A stretch of 64,000 nt of DNA from Gammaproteobacteria bacterium (GTDB lineage Bacteria; Pseudomonadota; Gammaproteobacteria; Steroidobacterales; Rariloculaceae): contig JAJEGN010000016.1 in NCBI GenBank assembly GCA_022819855.1, positions 1 through 64,000 of the forward strand, read 5' to 3'. Numbering within the stretch: position 1 is the stretch's first letter; each line of letters begins with the position of its first letter. The position numbers were made by a program, and so were the translations under genes. The notes under the pieces were generated by a model that made no database searches, was not told the origin of the DNA, and saw only the letters and a list, made by a program, of their open reading frames with translations. Positions 16,560-26,122 of the stretch are shown here, piece after piece.

Positions 16560-19500
16560 ATGAACGGCACGAGCTTTCACCCCGCGGTCGAGCGCTGGTT
16601 CGACTCCGCGTTCGACGCGCCCACAACCGTGCAGCTCGAGGCCTGGCGCGCGATCGCATCCGGGGCGCACACGGTGATCAGCGCGCCGACGGGTTCGGGC
16701 AAGACGCTCGCCGGGTTTCTCGCCGTCATCGACGGGCTCGTCAGGGATGCGCTCGAGGGCCGCCTGGCGGACGAGACGCGCATCGTCTACGTATCGCCGC
16801 TCAAGGCGCTGTCGAACGACGTCCAGAAAAACCTCCAGCAACCGCTCGAGGGCATCCGGCGCGAGCTCATCGAGCAGGCGCTGCCGGACGCGCCGATCCG
16901 CGCCTGGGTACGCACGGGCGACACTCCGCAGAGCGAGCGCGCGAAGATGCGCCGCCTGCCGCCGCACATCCTCGTCACGACGCCGGAATCGCTTTACATA
17001 TTGCTGACGTCCGAATCCGGGCGGCGCATGCTTTCGACGGTCGAAACCGTCATCGTCGACGAGATACATGCTGTTGCAGGCAACAAGCGTGGTGCGCATC
17101 TCGCCCTTTCGCTGGAACGCCTCGCGGCGCTCTGTGCAAAGCCGCCGACGCGGGTCGGCATCTCGGCGACGACCAAGCCGATCGCGAGGATTGCCGAATA
17201 CCTGACCGGCAGCCCGGACATACCGTGCACGATCATCGACGCCGGCCATGTGCGCGACCGGGACCTCGCGCTCGAACTGCCTCAGTCGCCGCTCGAGGCG
17301 ATCATGTCCAACGAGGTCTGGACCGAGGTGTACGACCGGCTCGCCGAGTTGATCGGCGGGCACCGCACGACGCTCGTGTTCGTCAATACGCGCAGGCTCG
17401 CCGAGCGGGCGGCGCGCCACCTTGCGGAGCGGCTCGGCGAGGATGCCGTCACGTCGCACCACGGCAGTCTCGCGAAGGAACACCGCCTGCGGGCGGAGCA
17501 GCGGCTCAAGCAGGGCACGATCAAGGCGATCGTTGCCACTTCGTCGCTCGAACTCGGTATCGACATCGGCGACGTCGATCTGGTCTGCCAGCTCGGTTCG
17601 CCGCGTTCCATCGCGGCCCTGCTGCAGCGGGTCGGCCGTTCCGGTCACGGGCCGCGGGCCTTGCCGAAGGGTCGCCTGTTTCCGCTGTCCAGGGACGAAC
17701 TCGTCGAGTGCGCGGCGCTGCTTGCGAGCGTCGAGCGCGGAGAACTCGACGCGATCCGGCTATGCGACGGAGCGCTCGACGTGCTCGCGCAGCAGATCGC
17801 CGCCGAAGTCGGCATGCAGGAGTGGCGGGTCGAGGAGCTTCTCGCGCTTGTTCGCAGGACAACGGCCTATCGTGACATCGACCCGGAATCGTTCACCGCC
17901 GTGGTGAGGATGCTCGCCGACGGGTTCAGCACGCAACGCGGCCGGCGCAGCGCGCACCTGTTCTTCGACCGCGTGAACGGCACGCTTCGGGGGCGTCGCG
18001 GGGCGAGGCTGACCGCTATCACGAACGGCGGCACGATACCGGATCAGTTCGACTACGACGTCGTGCTGTTGCCGAACGAGGTTCCCGTCGGGACGCTCAA
18101 CGAGGACTTTGCCTTCGAGAGCCTGCCCGGCGACATATTCCAGCTCGGCAGCACCTCGTACCGGATCGTCCGGATCAAGACGGGCAAGGTCTACGTCGAG
18201 GATGCCAGGGGTCAGCCGCCCAACATCCCGTTCTGGTTCGGCGAAGCGCCCGGCCGCAGCGACGAGCTCTCGCAGGCCGTGTCGGCGCTGCGCGAGCGCG
18301 TGGACCGCGAGCTTGCCGGGCGCAGCGGCGCCGAGGTCGCGTCGCTGCTTGCAGCGGAGTGCGGATTGAGCGCATCAGCCGCCGAGCAGCTCGTCGACTA
18401 CCTCGCGGCCGCCCGAGCGGCGCTCGGCCTCCTGCCGACCACGAACAGAATCGTTTTCGAGCGATTCTTCGACGAAGCCGGCGACACGCATCTCGTCATT
18501 CATTCGCCGCTCGGCTCGCGGCTCAATCGCGCCTGGGGCCTCGCCCTGCGCAAGCGGTTCTGCCGCAGGTTCAACTTCGAGCTGCAGGCCGCGGCGCTCG
18601 ACGATTCGATCGTCCTCTCGCTCGGCGCCGTACACAGCTTCGCGCTCGCCGAGGTGGCGAGCTACCTGAGCAGCCGCTCGGTGCGTGAGGTGTTGACCCA
18701 GGCCGTCATCGGCGCGCCGCTCTTTCCGGCCCGGTGGCGCTGGAACGCGACGACCGCGCTCGCCGTGCGGCGGTTCCGCAACGGCAAGCGGGCGCCGCCC
18801 CAGTTCCAGCGCATCGATTCGGAGGATCTGCTCGCGACGGTGTTTCCCGAGCAGCTCGCCTGCGCCGAAAACCTGCCGGGCGGGGACATTGCCATTCCGG
18901 ACCACCCGCTCGTTACGCAGACGCTAGCGGACTGCCTGACGGCGGCAATGGACATCGACGGACTGGAGCGCCTGCTTGCGGGGCTCGAGGCGGGCGGTGT
19001 CGAGATCGAGTGCCGGGATCTGGCGGCCCCTTCGCCGCTTGCGCAGGAAATTCTCGGCGCGAAGCGCTACGCGTTCCTCGATGACGCGCCGGCCGAAGAG
19101 CGCCGGACGCTGGCCGTCCAGTCCAGGCGCTACATGACGGTCGACGAGGCGTCCGAACTCGGCCGGCTCGACCCCGCGGCGATCGCGCGCGTTCGCACTG
19201 AAGCCTGGCCCGAGGTCCGCGACGTCGACGAGCTCGACGACGCGCTGGCCGTGCTCGGCTTCGCGACGGAGGAGGAAGGCGCGGACGCCGCCGGCTGGCA
19301 GGCCTGGTTCGAAATCCTCAAGCACGACGGCCGGGCGACGGAGTTCACGACACCGGCAGGGCTGAAACTCCGGGTCGGCGCGGAAAGGCTCGCTGAACTC
19401 GCTCTTGTATTCCCGTCGGGCCGCGCGGACCCCGATGCGCGCGCGCTGCCGAGCGACATCGGCGATCGGGACACGGCGCTGCGCGAACTCGTGCGCAGCC

Positions 19501-20885
19501 GCCTCGAAGGGCTCGGCCCCGTCACGGCGGAACGCCTCGCGGCCCCGTTCGGCTTGACGGCGGACGAGATCGCCGTGCCGCTCGCCGCGCTCGAGCAGCA
19601 GGGCGCCATCATGCGCGGGGCGTTCAGCGCGCCCGATGCCGAGGAGTGGTGCGAACGGCGGCTGCTCGCGCGGATTCACCGCTACACGCTCAAGCGCCTG
19701 CGCAGCGAGATCGAGCCGGTTTCGCTCGCCGATTATCAGCGATTCCTGTTTCACTGGCAGGGGCTCGCTGACGAGCGCCGCGAAGGCCCGGAAGCCTTGC
19801 GCGCCGTGCTCGGCGAGCTGCAGGGGCTGGCATTGCCGGCTTCCGTTTGGGAACGCGAAGTGTTGCCCGCCCGCGTGGAGGCCTACGGGACCGATCTGAT
19901 CGATTCGCTCTCGGCTTCGGGCGAGATCGTCTGGTGGCGTCCGCGGACGGGTACGGCCGCCGCGGCCGGGCGCTCGGGCACCGTGGCCGCGTCACCGATC
20001 GCCATCGTGCCGCGCGAGGCACTGCCTCACTGGCGCCTGCTTGCGCAGGCGCGCGGTTCCGCCCACGATCCGCCGGCAGTCTCGTCACGGGCCGAGCGCG
20101 TGTTGCAGGCGCTGCGCGAGCGGGGTGCGTTGTTCTTCGTCGAACTCGTGCAGCAGACGGGCCTGTTGCGTGTCGAAGTCGAGAACGCGCTCGGCGAGCT
20201 CGTCGCCAACGGTCTCGTCACGGCCGACGCATTCAACGGGCTCAGAGCGCTCATCACGCCGCAACGCCGGCGGCAGGGTTTCCGCGGCCGTTCGCGGGCG
20301 CGTGGCCGCTCGGTCAGTTTCGATGCCGCGGGTCGCTGGGCCGCAATCGAAACGGACGTCGGCGAAGCCGCGGCGCCGTTCGCCGCGGCCGAGGCCGTCG
20401 AGGCGGCGGCGCGGGCGCTGCTGCGCCGTTACGGCGTTGTCGCACGAGCCGTACTCACGCGCGAAGCTCTGGCGCCGAGTTGGCGGGAACTCGTGACGGT
20501 CTACCGGCGCTGGGAAGCCCGCGGCGAGCTGCGCGGCGGCAGGTTCGTCGACGTGCTCGGCGGCGAGCAGTACGCGCTCAGCGAAGCCATCGAAACGCTG
20601 CGGCGCATCCGCCGTACCGAACAGGGCGATGAGTGGGTCGTGATCTCGGCCGCCGATCCGCTCAACCTGGCTGGAGTCATCGGCGGCGACAAGCGCGTTC
20701 CGGCCGTCGCCGCGCACCGTGTGGCCTATCGGCGCGGCGTTCCCGTCGCCGCACGCCAGGCCGCCGGCATCGACTGGCTGACTTCGCTCGACTCCGGCGA
20801 AAAACAGCAGGCGCGCAATCTGCTCGAGCGGTTCGGGAGGGGCGACGGCGCCAGGCTGCCGTTTCGCGCGCGGCGCAGGCGCTGA
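16560..20885 (+). CDS. lhr: Large Lhr-type ATP-dependent helicase
   Basis: 1441-residue superfamily 2 DNA helicase. The N-terminal RecA-like motor has Walker A SAPTGSGKTLAGF, motif Ia VYVSPLKALSNDV, motif II VDEIHAVAGNKRGAHLALSLERL and motif III GISATTK. The second motor domain has TLVFVNTRRLAERAA, ATSSLELGIDIGDVDLV and RVGRSGH. A winged helix and the Lhr beta-barrel region follow (DVVLLPNEVPVGTLNEDFAFES). The long C-terminal half is the Lhr-CTD typical of gammaproteobacterial long Lhr. It ends 11 nt from the convergent receptor gene. It is not in an obvious operon. Confidence 0.93.
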   Translation: MNGTSFHPAVERWFDSAFDAPTTVQLEAWRAIASGAHTVISAPTGSGKTLAGFLAVIDGLVRDALEGRLADETRIVYVSPLKALSNDVQKNLQQPLEGIRRELIEQALPDAPIRAWVRTGDTPQSERAKMRRLPPHILVTTPESLYILLTSESGRRMLSTVETVIVDEIHAVAGNKRGAHLALSLERLAALCAKPPTRVGISATTKPIARIAEYLTGSPDIPCTIIDAGHVRDRDLALELPQSPLEAIMSNEVWTEVYDRLAELIGGHRTTLVFVNTRRLAERAARHLAERLGEDAVTSHHGSLAKEHRLRAEQRLKQGTIKAIVATSSLELGIDIGDVDLVCQLGSPRSIAALLQRVGRSGHGPRALPKGRLFPLSRDELVECAALLASVERGELDAIRLCDGALDVLAQQIAAEVGMQEWRVEELLALVRRTTAYRDIDPESFTAVVRMLADGFSTQRGRRSAHLFFDRVNGTLRGRRGARLTAITNGGTIPDQFDYDVVLLPNEVPVGTLNEDFAFESLPGDIFQLGSTSYRIVRIKTGKVYVEDARGQPPNIPFWFGEAPGRSDELSQAVSALRERVDRELAGRSGAEVASLLAAECGLSASAAEQLVDYLAAARAALGLLPTTNRIVFERFFDEAGDTHLVIHSPLGSRLNRAWGLALRKRFCRRFNFELQAAALDDSIVLSLGAVHSFALAEVASYLSSRSVREVLTQAVIGAPLFPARWRWNATTALAVRRFRNGKRAPPQFQRIDSEDLLATVFPEQLACAENLPGGDIAIPDHPLVTQTLADCLTAAMDIDGLERLLAGLEAGGVEIECRDLAAPSPLAQEILGAKRYAFLDDAPAEERRTLAVQSRRYMTVDEASELGRLDPAAIARVRTEAWPEVRDVDELDDALAVLGFATEEEGADAAGWQAWFEILKHDGRATEFTTPAGLKLRVGAERLAELALVFPSGRADPDARALPSDIGDRDTALRELVRSRLEGLGPVTAERLAAPFGLTADEIAVPLAALEQQGAIMRGAFSAPDAEEWCERRLLARIHRYTLKRLRSEIEPVSLADYQRFLFHWQGLADERREGPEALRAVLGELQGLALPASVWEREVLPARVEAYGTDLIDSLSASGEIVWWRPRTGTAAAAGRSGTVAASPIAIVPREALPHWRLLAQARGSAHDPPAVSSRAERVLQALRERGALFFVELVQQTGLLRVEVENALGELVANGLVTADAFNGLRALITPQRRRQGFRGRSRARGRSVSFDAAGRWAAIETDVGEAAAPFAAAEAVEAAARALLRRYGVVARAVLTREALAPSWRELVTVYRRWEARGELRGGRFVDVLGGEQYALSEAIETLRRIRRTEQGDEWVVISAADPLNLAGVIGGDKRVPAVAAHRVAYRRGVPVAARQAAGIDWLTSLDSGEKQQARNLLERFGRGDGARLPFRARRRR

Positions 20886-20896
20886 GGGCCGGGGTC

Positions 20897-23842
20897 CTAA
20901 AACCCGAAGCTCGCCTTCGCGTACAGCAGGCGGCCGCGCGGGTCGTGAACCTTCGAATCGTAGCCGCCGTTCGTGGCGACGTGCGGCGGGTCCTCCGCGA
21001 ACAGGTTGATCGCGCCGACCGAGATCGTCGGCCCCGATTCCCGGTCGAAGCGGAAACTGTACTGGGCGTCGACCGTGACGAAGCTGTCGATCGGGCGGAA
21101 CGACTCCGGCCCCTGGCCGGCGCCGACCTGGTCGTCCTCGTAGGCGTCCACGTAGCGCAGGAACACATCGATGCCGTGATTGTCGCGCCGCCAGTTGACG
21201 AAGGCGTTCGCGCGCAATTCGGGCGTCGAGGTCGCGAAGTTGGCGAAATTGCGGCGGCCGAGGCCGTCGACCCGCCCGGCCTGGGGATCGATGAGGTCGT
21301 AAGTCGACATCAGCGTCGCGTCGGCGCCGACGGCGAAGGTGCTGCCGTTGGCCGTCTCCGTCTCGTAGACGATCGACAGGTCGAAACCGTCGGTTTCGAG
21401 CGACGATGCGTTCGCGTAGTGTGATTTCACCCGCAGCAGCAGACCGGTCGCCGGATCGCGCAGCACCTGGGCCTGCGCCTGCGGATCTCCCCCGGCCGCC
21501 GCGTTCAGTATGACCTGGGCGTTCTCCTGGACGATGACCTGGCTGTAATCGAACAACCAGTAGTCGATGCCGAGTTCGACCCGGTCGCCGATCGACCAGC
21601 TCAGGCCGACGTTGGCGACGTCGGCTTCGGCGGGCTTGAGCGCCTGGCCGCTCGGGTCGGGTTGCGTGCGGACGGGGAAGAACTGCGGCGCGCCGACGGT
21701 CGGGTCGATGAGTTCCTGGAGCGTCGTCTGCACGCCGAATGCCTGATAGACGGACGGCGCCCTGAAAGACGTGCCCAGGGAGCCGCGCAAGGAGAACGCG
21801 GCATTGGGCTGCCAGAGGAAACTGAGCTTCGGATCGGTCGAGTCGACGCCGCCGCCGTAGTCCTCGTACCGTCCGGCCAACTGCAGCTCGACGGTCTCGC
21901 CGACGGGCAGCGAGAGTTCGACGAAGACGGCGGCGATGTCCCGGCTGCCGGAGAAATCGGGATTGCCGGCGAGGAACAGGTAGTTATTCCTGTTGGCATG
22001 CCCGTCGTAGTCGTAGGTGAGTTCCTCGTCACGCAGTTGCGCGCCCAACGCGATACCGATCGGCCCGCCGGCAAGCTCGCCGAGCTGGCCGGTCACGAAG
22101 CCGTCGAGCGTGGCCAGTTCGTTCGCGGCATCGAAGCTGTAATCGCCGAGCAGGTAGTCGAACATCGCGGCGGAATTCCGCGTGCCGGCGCCCGTGAGCG
22201 AGCTGCCGAACGGATTGAAGTATTCGCAATCGCCGACGCCGGCGGCCCCCGTTCGCGGGTCGCAGGAGAACCCGCCGAAGCCGCGTATCGCGAGGTCGAA
22301 GCGGTCGATGAGCGTGTCCTTCGCGGTGACGAAGAAGTCGTTCTCGCTGATCGTGAAACCAAGCTCGAAGTCCCAGCGTGCGTTGATCTCGTTCGTGAGC
22401 GCCGCGGCCAGACGCCAGGTATCGGACTGGTGGATGCTCGATACGGCGGTACCGCCCGCGCCGACGATCCGGCCGATGAAGTTGACGTCCGTGCCGTACG
22501 GGTTGTCCGGATGTACCGCTGCAACGGTCGGAAACGCGGCGAAGGGGAACGATGGCGAATTGCTGCGCTCGGCCTCGTTGCTCGCGAAATGCAGTTCCGC
22601 GCGCGCGGTCGTACGGTCGCTGAAGTCGTGGACGAGTTCCGCGTAGGCTGACGCGCGCCGCTCCTCGGGCACGAGCATGAAGTAGTCGCCGAAGTCGAAC
22701 TGGCACAGGCCGATCGGAATGTCGCCGGCCGGGCTCGGTATCGAACTCGCGATGCCGGGGATCACCTTCGGATCCTGCGTCGCGATCGTCGTGCAGTCGG
22801 GATCGGCGAAGACGGGCAGCGCGGCGCCCGCGACCGGCGGCAGACCGAGCTGCGGCTCGAGTGCGTCGGCAACGCCGTTGCGGTTGGTATCGAACGCGGC
22901 CGTCCAGACGAGCGCGTAAGCCGGGTTGGCGGGCAGCGAGGGCACCAGGAAAGAGCCCGGGTTGCCGGCCTGGCTCAGGTCATCGGCCCTTGTGGACAGC
23001 CTGCGGTCGGCCGTGCTGAGCGGTTTGCGATCCAGCGCGCTGAAGGCGAGCAGAAAGCGCGTGTCGTCGAGGTCGATGCCGTACAGGCCGCTGAGCTGCA
23101 TGTCCTCCTGGGGATGATCGTCGACCGTCTGCAGTTCCACGCTGAACTCGAAACCCTCGAATCCGCTCCGGGTGATGAAGTTGACGACCCCCGCAACGGC
23201 TTCTGAGCCGTATAACGCCGCGGCGCCGTCCTTGAGCAGCTCGATCCGGTCGAAGGCGATCATCGGCGGGAGCGAGGAGGTGTCGACGAAGTTCTCGCCC
23301 CGATCCGTCGGAACGGCGCTCTGGGTCTGGCGGCGGCCGTTGACGAGCACGAGCGTCGAGTCGACGCCGAGACCGCGCAGATTGATGTTGCTCGTGCCCG
23401 TGCTTACGTTCTGCGTGAACGCGTCCGGATTGTTCTGGGACCCGGTGTTGATCGTGAGATCCTCGATCACGTCGCTGATCTCGTTGACGCCGAGTGCGGC
23501 CAGGTCGTCGCGCCCGATCGTGACCAGCGGCGATGGCGTATCGAACTGCGACTGGCGGCGGATGTACGTGCCGGTAACGACGACTTCCTCGAGCGTCGCC
23601 GCGCCGCTCTGCTGGCCGAATGCCGGACCCGCCGCCGGGGCGAGAGCGACGGCCAGTGCCGTGAGGAGCGGCGGGCGAGCGGCGTACGCCTGCCTCGCCC
23701 TTGACAGCCCGTGGCAAAAGACCCGCCGCATGGCGCGGAAGGCCGCTTCGCCGGTTCCGGTGCGACCCCGGTTCGCGCCGCGGGCTGTCGGGCCCGGCGC
23801 CGTGCGGATCCGTCCGGGAGCGATCGCGGCCCGCCTGCTCAT
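20897..23842 (-). CDS. TonB-dependent outer-membrane receptor (paired with a surface lipase)
   Basis: About 981 residues. The mature N-terminus follows PAAGPAFGQQ. The plug begins LEEVVVTGTYIRRQSQFDTPSPLVTI and includes LRGLGVDSTLVLVNGRR and FIDRIELLKDGAAALYGSEAVAG-like segments. The barrel ends YAKASFGF. The ATG at 23842 overlaps the lipase stop (ATGA), so I take it as the start even though it puts about 65 residues before the hydrophobic signal segment. A start at 23731 (MRRVFCHGL) would give a normal signal peptide. Substrate unknown; coupling to a lipase suggests a lipid-derived or hydrophobic ligand (inference). Confidence 0.88.
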   Translation of the reverse strand: MSRRAAIAPGRIRTAPGPTARGANRGRTGTGEAAFRAMRRVFCHGLSRARQAYAARPPLLTALAVALAPAAGPAFGQQSGAATLEEVVVTGTYIRRQSQFDTPSPLVTIGRDDLAALGVNEISDVIEDLTINTGSQNNPDAFTQNVSTGTSNINLRGLGVDSTLVLVNGRRQTQSAVPTDRGENFVDTSSLPPMIAFDRIELLKDGAAALYGSEAVAGVVNFITRSGFEGFEFSVELQTVDDHPQEDMQLSGLYGIDLDDTRFLLAFSALDRKPLSTADRRLSTRADDLSQAGNPGSFLVPSLPANPAYALVWTAAFDTNRNGVADALEPQLGLPPVAGAALPVFADPDCTTIATQDPKVIPGIASSIPSPAGDIPIGLCQFDFGDYFMLVPEERRASAYAELVHDFSDRTTARAELHFASNEAERSNSPSFPFAAFPTVAAVHPDNPYGTDVNFIGRIVGAGGTAVSSIHQSDTWRLAAALTNEINARWDFELGFTISENDFFVTAKDTLIDRFDLAIRGFGGFSCDPRTGAAGVGDCEYFNPFGSSLTGAGTRNSAAMFDYLLGDYSFDAANELATLDGFVTGQLGELAGGPIGIALGAQLRDEELTYDYDGHANRNNYLFLAGNPDFSGSRDIAAVFVELSLPVGETVELQLAGRYEDYGGGVDSTDPKLSFLWQPNAAFSLRGSLGTSFRAPSVYQAFGVQTTLQELIDPTVGAPQFFPVRTQPDPSGQALKPAEADVANVGLSWSIGDRVELGIDYWLFDYSQVIVQENAQVILNAAAGGDPQAQAQVLRDPATGLLLRVKSHYANASSLETDGFDLSIVYETETANGSTFAVGADATLMSTYDLIDPQAGRVDGLGRRNFANFATSTPELRANAFVNWRRDNHGIDVFLRYVDAYEDDQVGAGQGPESFRPIDSFVTVDAQYSFRFDRESGPTISVGAINLFAEDPPHVATNGGYDSKVHDPRGRLLYAKASFGF

Positions 23843-25818
23843 TGCACGATCTCCGGGATGCCGATCGAGATCCACGTACCGTTGCTCGCTGCGAAAATCA
23901 CCGTCTGTACCTGCATCTCCTCGGTCACGGCGCGGTCGATGAACGGATTGAAGATCGACGAGTGGCCGCCGGCCGTGTATCTCACGATTCCGCGCACGCC
24001 CGCCGCGTCGACCGCCGTCTCGCTGATGTCGCGCAGGCCCATGACCCGCGCGAGATTGTCGGTCAACCTGGCGGGCACCGCCATGTCCGAAAGTACCCCG
24101 ATCACATGGATCGGATGGTTGACCGCCGCCGCGGCGCCGTAATTCATCGGGTCGATGGGATCGAGAATGGTCTGCAGGTCGCGCGCGAAGTTGTCGAAAC
24201 CGAGCGTGCCGAAGGCGAGCCCCTGCGCTTCGATCGCGCGGCGGATCGGCAGGCCGAAATCGACGGCGGCCGGATCGTACAGGAATTGCGTATACGGTCC
24301 GCCCGGGCTGACCAGGGTTGCCGTGCGAATGTCGTCGTTCACGGCCACGAAGGCCGTGGCGAAGATGCTGCCGAGCGAGACGGCGACGAAGTGGATGCGG
24401 TTGCCGTCGATGTCGCCTGCGCCGTCCGCGTCGAGGTCGAGGTTGGGCAGCGAGCGCACGAGCTGGATCAGGTCGGCAACCGCCTGCCGGCCGTTGTCCC
24501 TGGCGTTCAACGGGTTGTTGAGGTTCAGGATCTGCCAGCCGTCGTCGATCGCGCCGTCCGGCCTGTAGTCGCCGAGCTGGCCGACGTTGTCGAGGCCGAA
24601 GTGCCGCTCCGTCGTCCCGAACGGGTTGCCCGGCGCGTTGTAAAACGGGTTGTTGCTGTCGGTGACGCCGTGCAGCGGCAGGTCGATCGCCACGACGGCG
24701 AATCCGTCCTCGGCGAACACGTCGGCCATCGCGAGCATGACGGTCCTGTCGCGCGTGATGCCATGCTGGATCACGGCAACGGGCCAGCCGCCGTCCGGTT
24801 TCGTCTTTTGGCTTCGTGCATTCGGAACCGTCGCGAGCAGCGGGATTCTCAACGGCTCTCCGAGGGGCAGGGGAGCAGGCTCGTCCGCGCTTGGCGGCGG
24901 GACGATCCAGACGCCGTCGAGCGGGGCTGACCGGCTGCCGAAATAGGGAATTTCGAGGAAGCCGGCATGGATGTCCGCGAGTCCGGGCAAGCCCAGGCCG
25001 AGCTTGCCCGTGTCGGTACGGGTCGTTACGGCGCCTATGGCTCGCGGGACCGTCGCCGCGTCGAGACGCTCGAAGAGCTCCGTCGTTGTCTGCGTGGACA
25101 CGCTCCAGGCACTGACGATGGCGCTGCCGGGCAAGCCCAGCAGGCCGACGGCCGCGTCGATCAACGGTCCGACCGCCGGCAGCAGGGCGTCGAGCCCGGG
25201 GTTGCCGGTCATGACGCCGGCAAGATGTGCGTCGCGGACCAACCCGAACACGGTATCGGCGGACGCCGCAACGCCGGCCGCACTCCTGATGCCGCTCGTG
25301 AGAATGAATGCGTAGGTGGTCGCCGGCTGCAGCGGCCGCAATGGCGTGAATTCGAGGATGGCCCCGGCCGTTCCGGCGGCGGCGGATATCCCGAGGTCGT
25401 AGTGAACGCCCGGAACCAGCGGCACGCCGTTGGTCGCATCCAGAACGAAGACGGACTCCCTGCCGCCCGGTGTTGCAAGCGGATTGAACGGCACGAGCGT
25501 CGCCGGATCGATTGCCGCGTTGAACGGCGCGGAGATCGTCGCCGTCGTCGAGAACCCGTCGAGCGTATTCAGGGCCCGGGCGAGCGGGCTCGTGAACTTG
25601 ACCGGCACGCTCAGTGTCTGGCCGGGCAGGTTGTAGATGTCGTTTGGATACGGGCCGATATCAAGCGGCGGAGCGTATTGGGCAACGAATCCCTCGCCGA
25701 TGGGCGCTGGCGCCGGCTGAAAATCGATCGGTTCGGGACCCGTCGACGTGCCGCTCTCGCAACCGGCAACGAACGCCAACGAGGCCAGCGCGAAAGCGGC
25801 GAGTAAGCTTCTGCTCAT
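23839..25818 (-). CDS. Surface lipoprotein lipase, Pla-1/cef (VolA-like) family
   Basis: 659 residues. A lipoprotein signal ends LAFVAGC, with the acylated cysteine at about residue 20. The N-terminal domain (FNPLATPGGRESVFVLDATNG, LRPLQPATTYAFILTSGI) is the 'virulence factor lipase' N-domain. The C-terminal alpha/beta hydrolase has WPVAVIQHGITRDRT (oxyanion HG) and the nucleophile elbow FVAVSLGSIFA. Here the usual G-x-S-x-G first glycine is alanine (AVSLG). GGHSSIFNP near the C-terminus may hold the catalytic His. The stop overlaps the receptor start, so the two work together, probably releasing and importing a lipid product. Confidence 0.8.
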   Translation of the reverse strand: MSRSLLAAFALASLAFVAGCESGTSTGPEPIDFQPAPAPIGEGFVAQYAPPLDIGPYPNDIYNLPGQTLSVPVKFTSPLARALNTLDGFSTTATISAPFNAAIDPATLVPFNPLATPGGRESVFVLDATNGVPLVPGVHYDLGISAAAGTAGAILEFTPLRPLQPATTYAFILTSGIRSAAGVAASADTVFGLVRDAHLAGVMTGNPGLDALLPAVGPLIDAAVGLLGLPGSAIVSAWSVSTQTTTELFERLDAATVPRAIGAVTTRTDTGKLGLGLPGLADIHAGFLEIPYFGSRSAPLDGVWIVPPPSADEPAPLPLGEPLRIPLLATVPNARSQKTKPDGGWPVAVIQHGITRDRTVMLAMADVFAEDGFAVVAIDLPLHGVTDSNNPFYNAPGNPFGTTERHFGLDNVGQLGDYRPDGAIDDGWQILNLNNPLNARDNGRQAVADLIQLVRSLPNLDLDADGAGDIDGNRIHFVAVSLGSIFATAFVAVNDDIRTATLVSPGGPYTQFLYDPAAVDFGLPIRRAIEAQGLAFGTLGFDNFARDLQTILDPIDPMNYGAAAAVNHPIHVIGVLSDMAVPARLTDNLARVMGLRDISETAVDAAGVRGIVRYTAGGHSSIFNPFIDRAVTEEMQVQTVIFAASNGTWISIGIPEIVQ

Positions 25819-26122
25819 AACTTGCTTGCGCGGTACTGTTTTCGGCGCGGCATCGTGTTGTGGCGGTCGCCGGCGGCTGCGGTCCGAACCGCGATTATAG
25901 CCGGGCCCCGCGTGCCGGCAGCGGGTCCGCGGCCGGTCAGTTATGATTGCGCGGTCGATGCCTGACGGACTAGCCTGACCGCTTCAATTTTCAATTCGCG
26001 AGCAATGATTATCCGTTCATTTGTGGAACTGCCGGGCTCGCGAGTCTGGCGGCCATGCGCCAACTGTCGCCGCGCTCGCGCTGGCTGACTGCCTCACGCC
26101 GCTGTCTTTCAAGGACATTCCA
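25819..26122. promoter_or_regulatory. Divergent upstream region of the lipase operon and the CPBP gene
   Basis: 304 nt. On the minus strand a perfect TATAAT lies at 25899-25894, about 75 nt before the lipase ATG, but no good -35 hexamer lies 16-18 bp further up. On the plus side, AAGGAC a few bases before GTG 26123 is a plausible ribosome-binding site for the CPBP gene. I see nothing else here. Confidence 0.35.
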
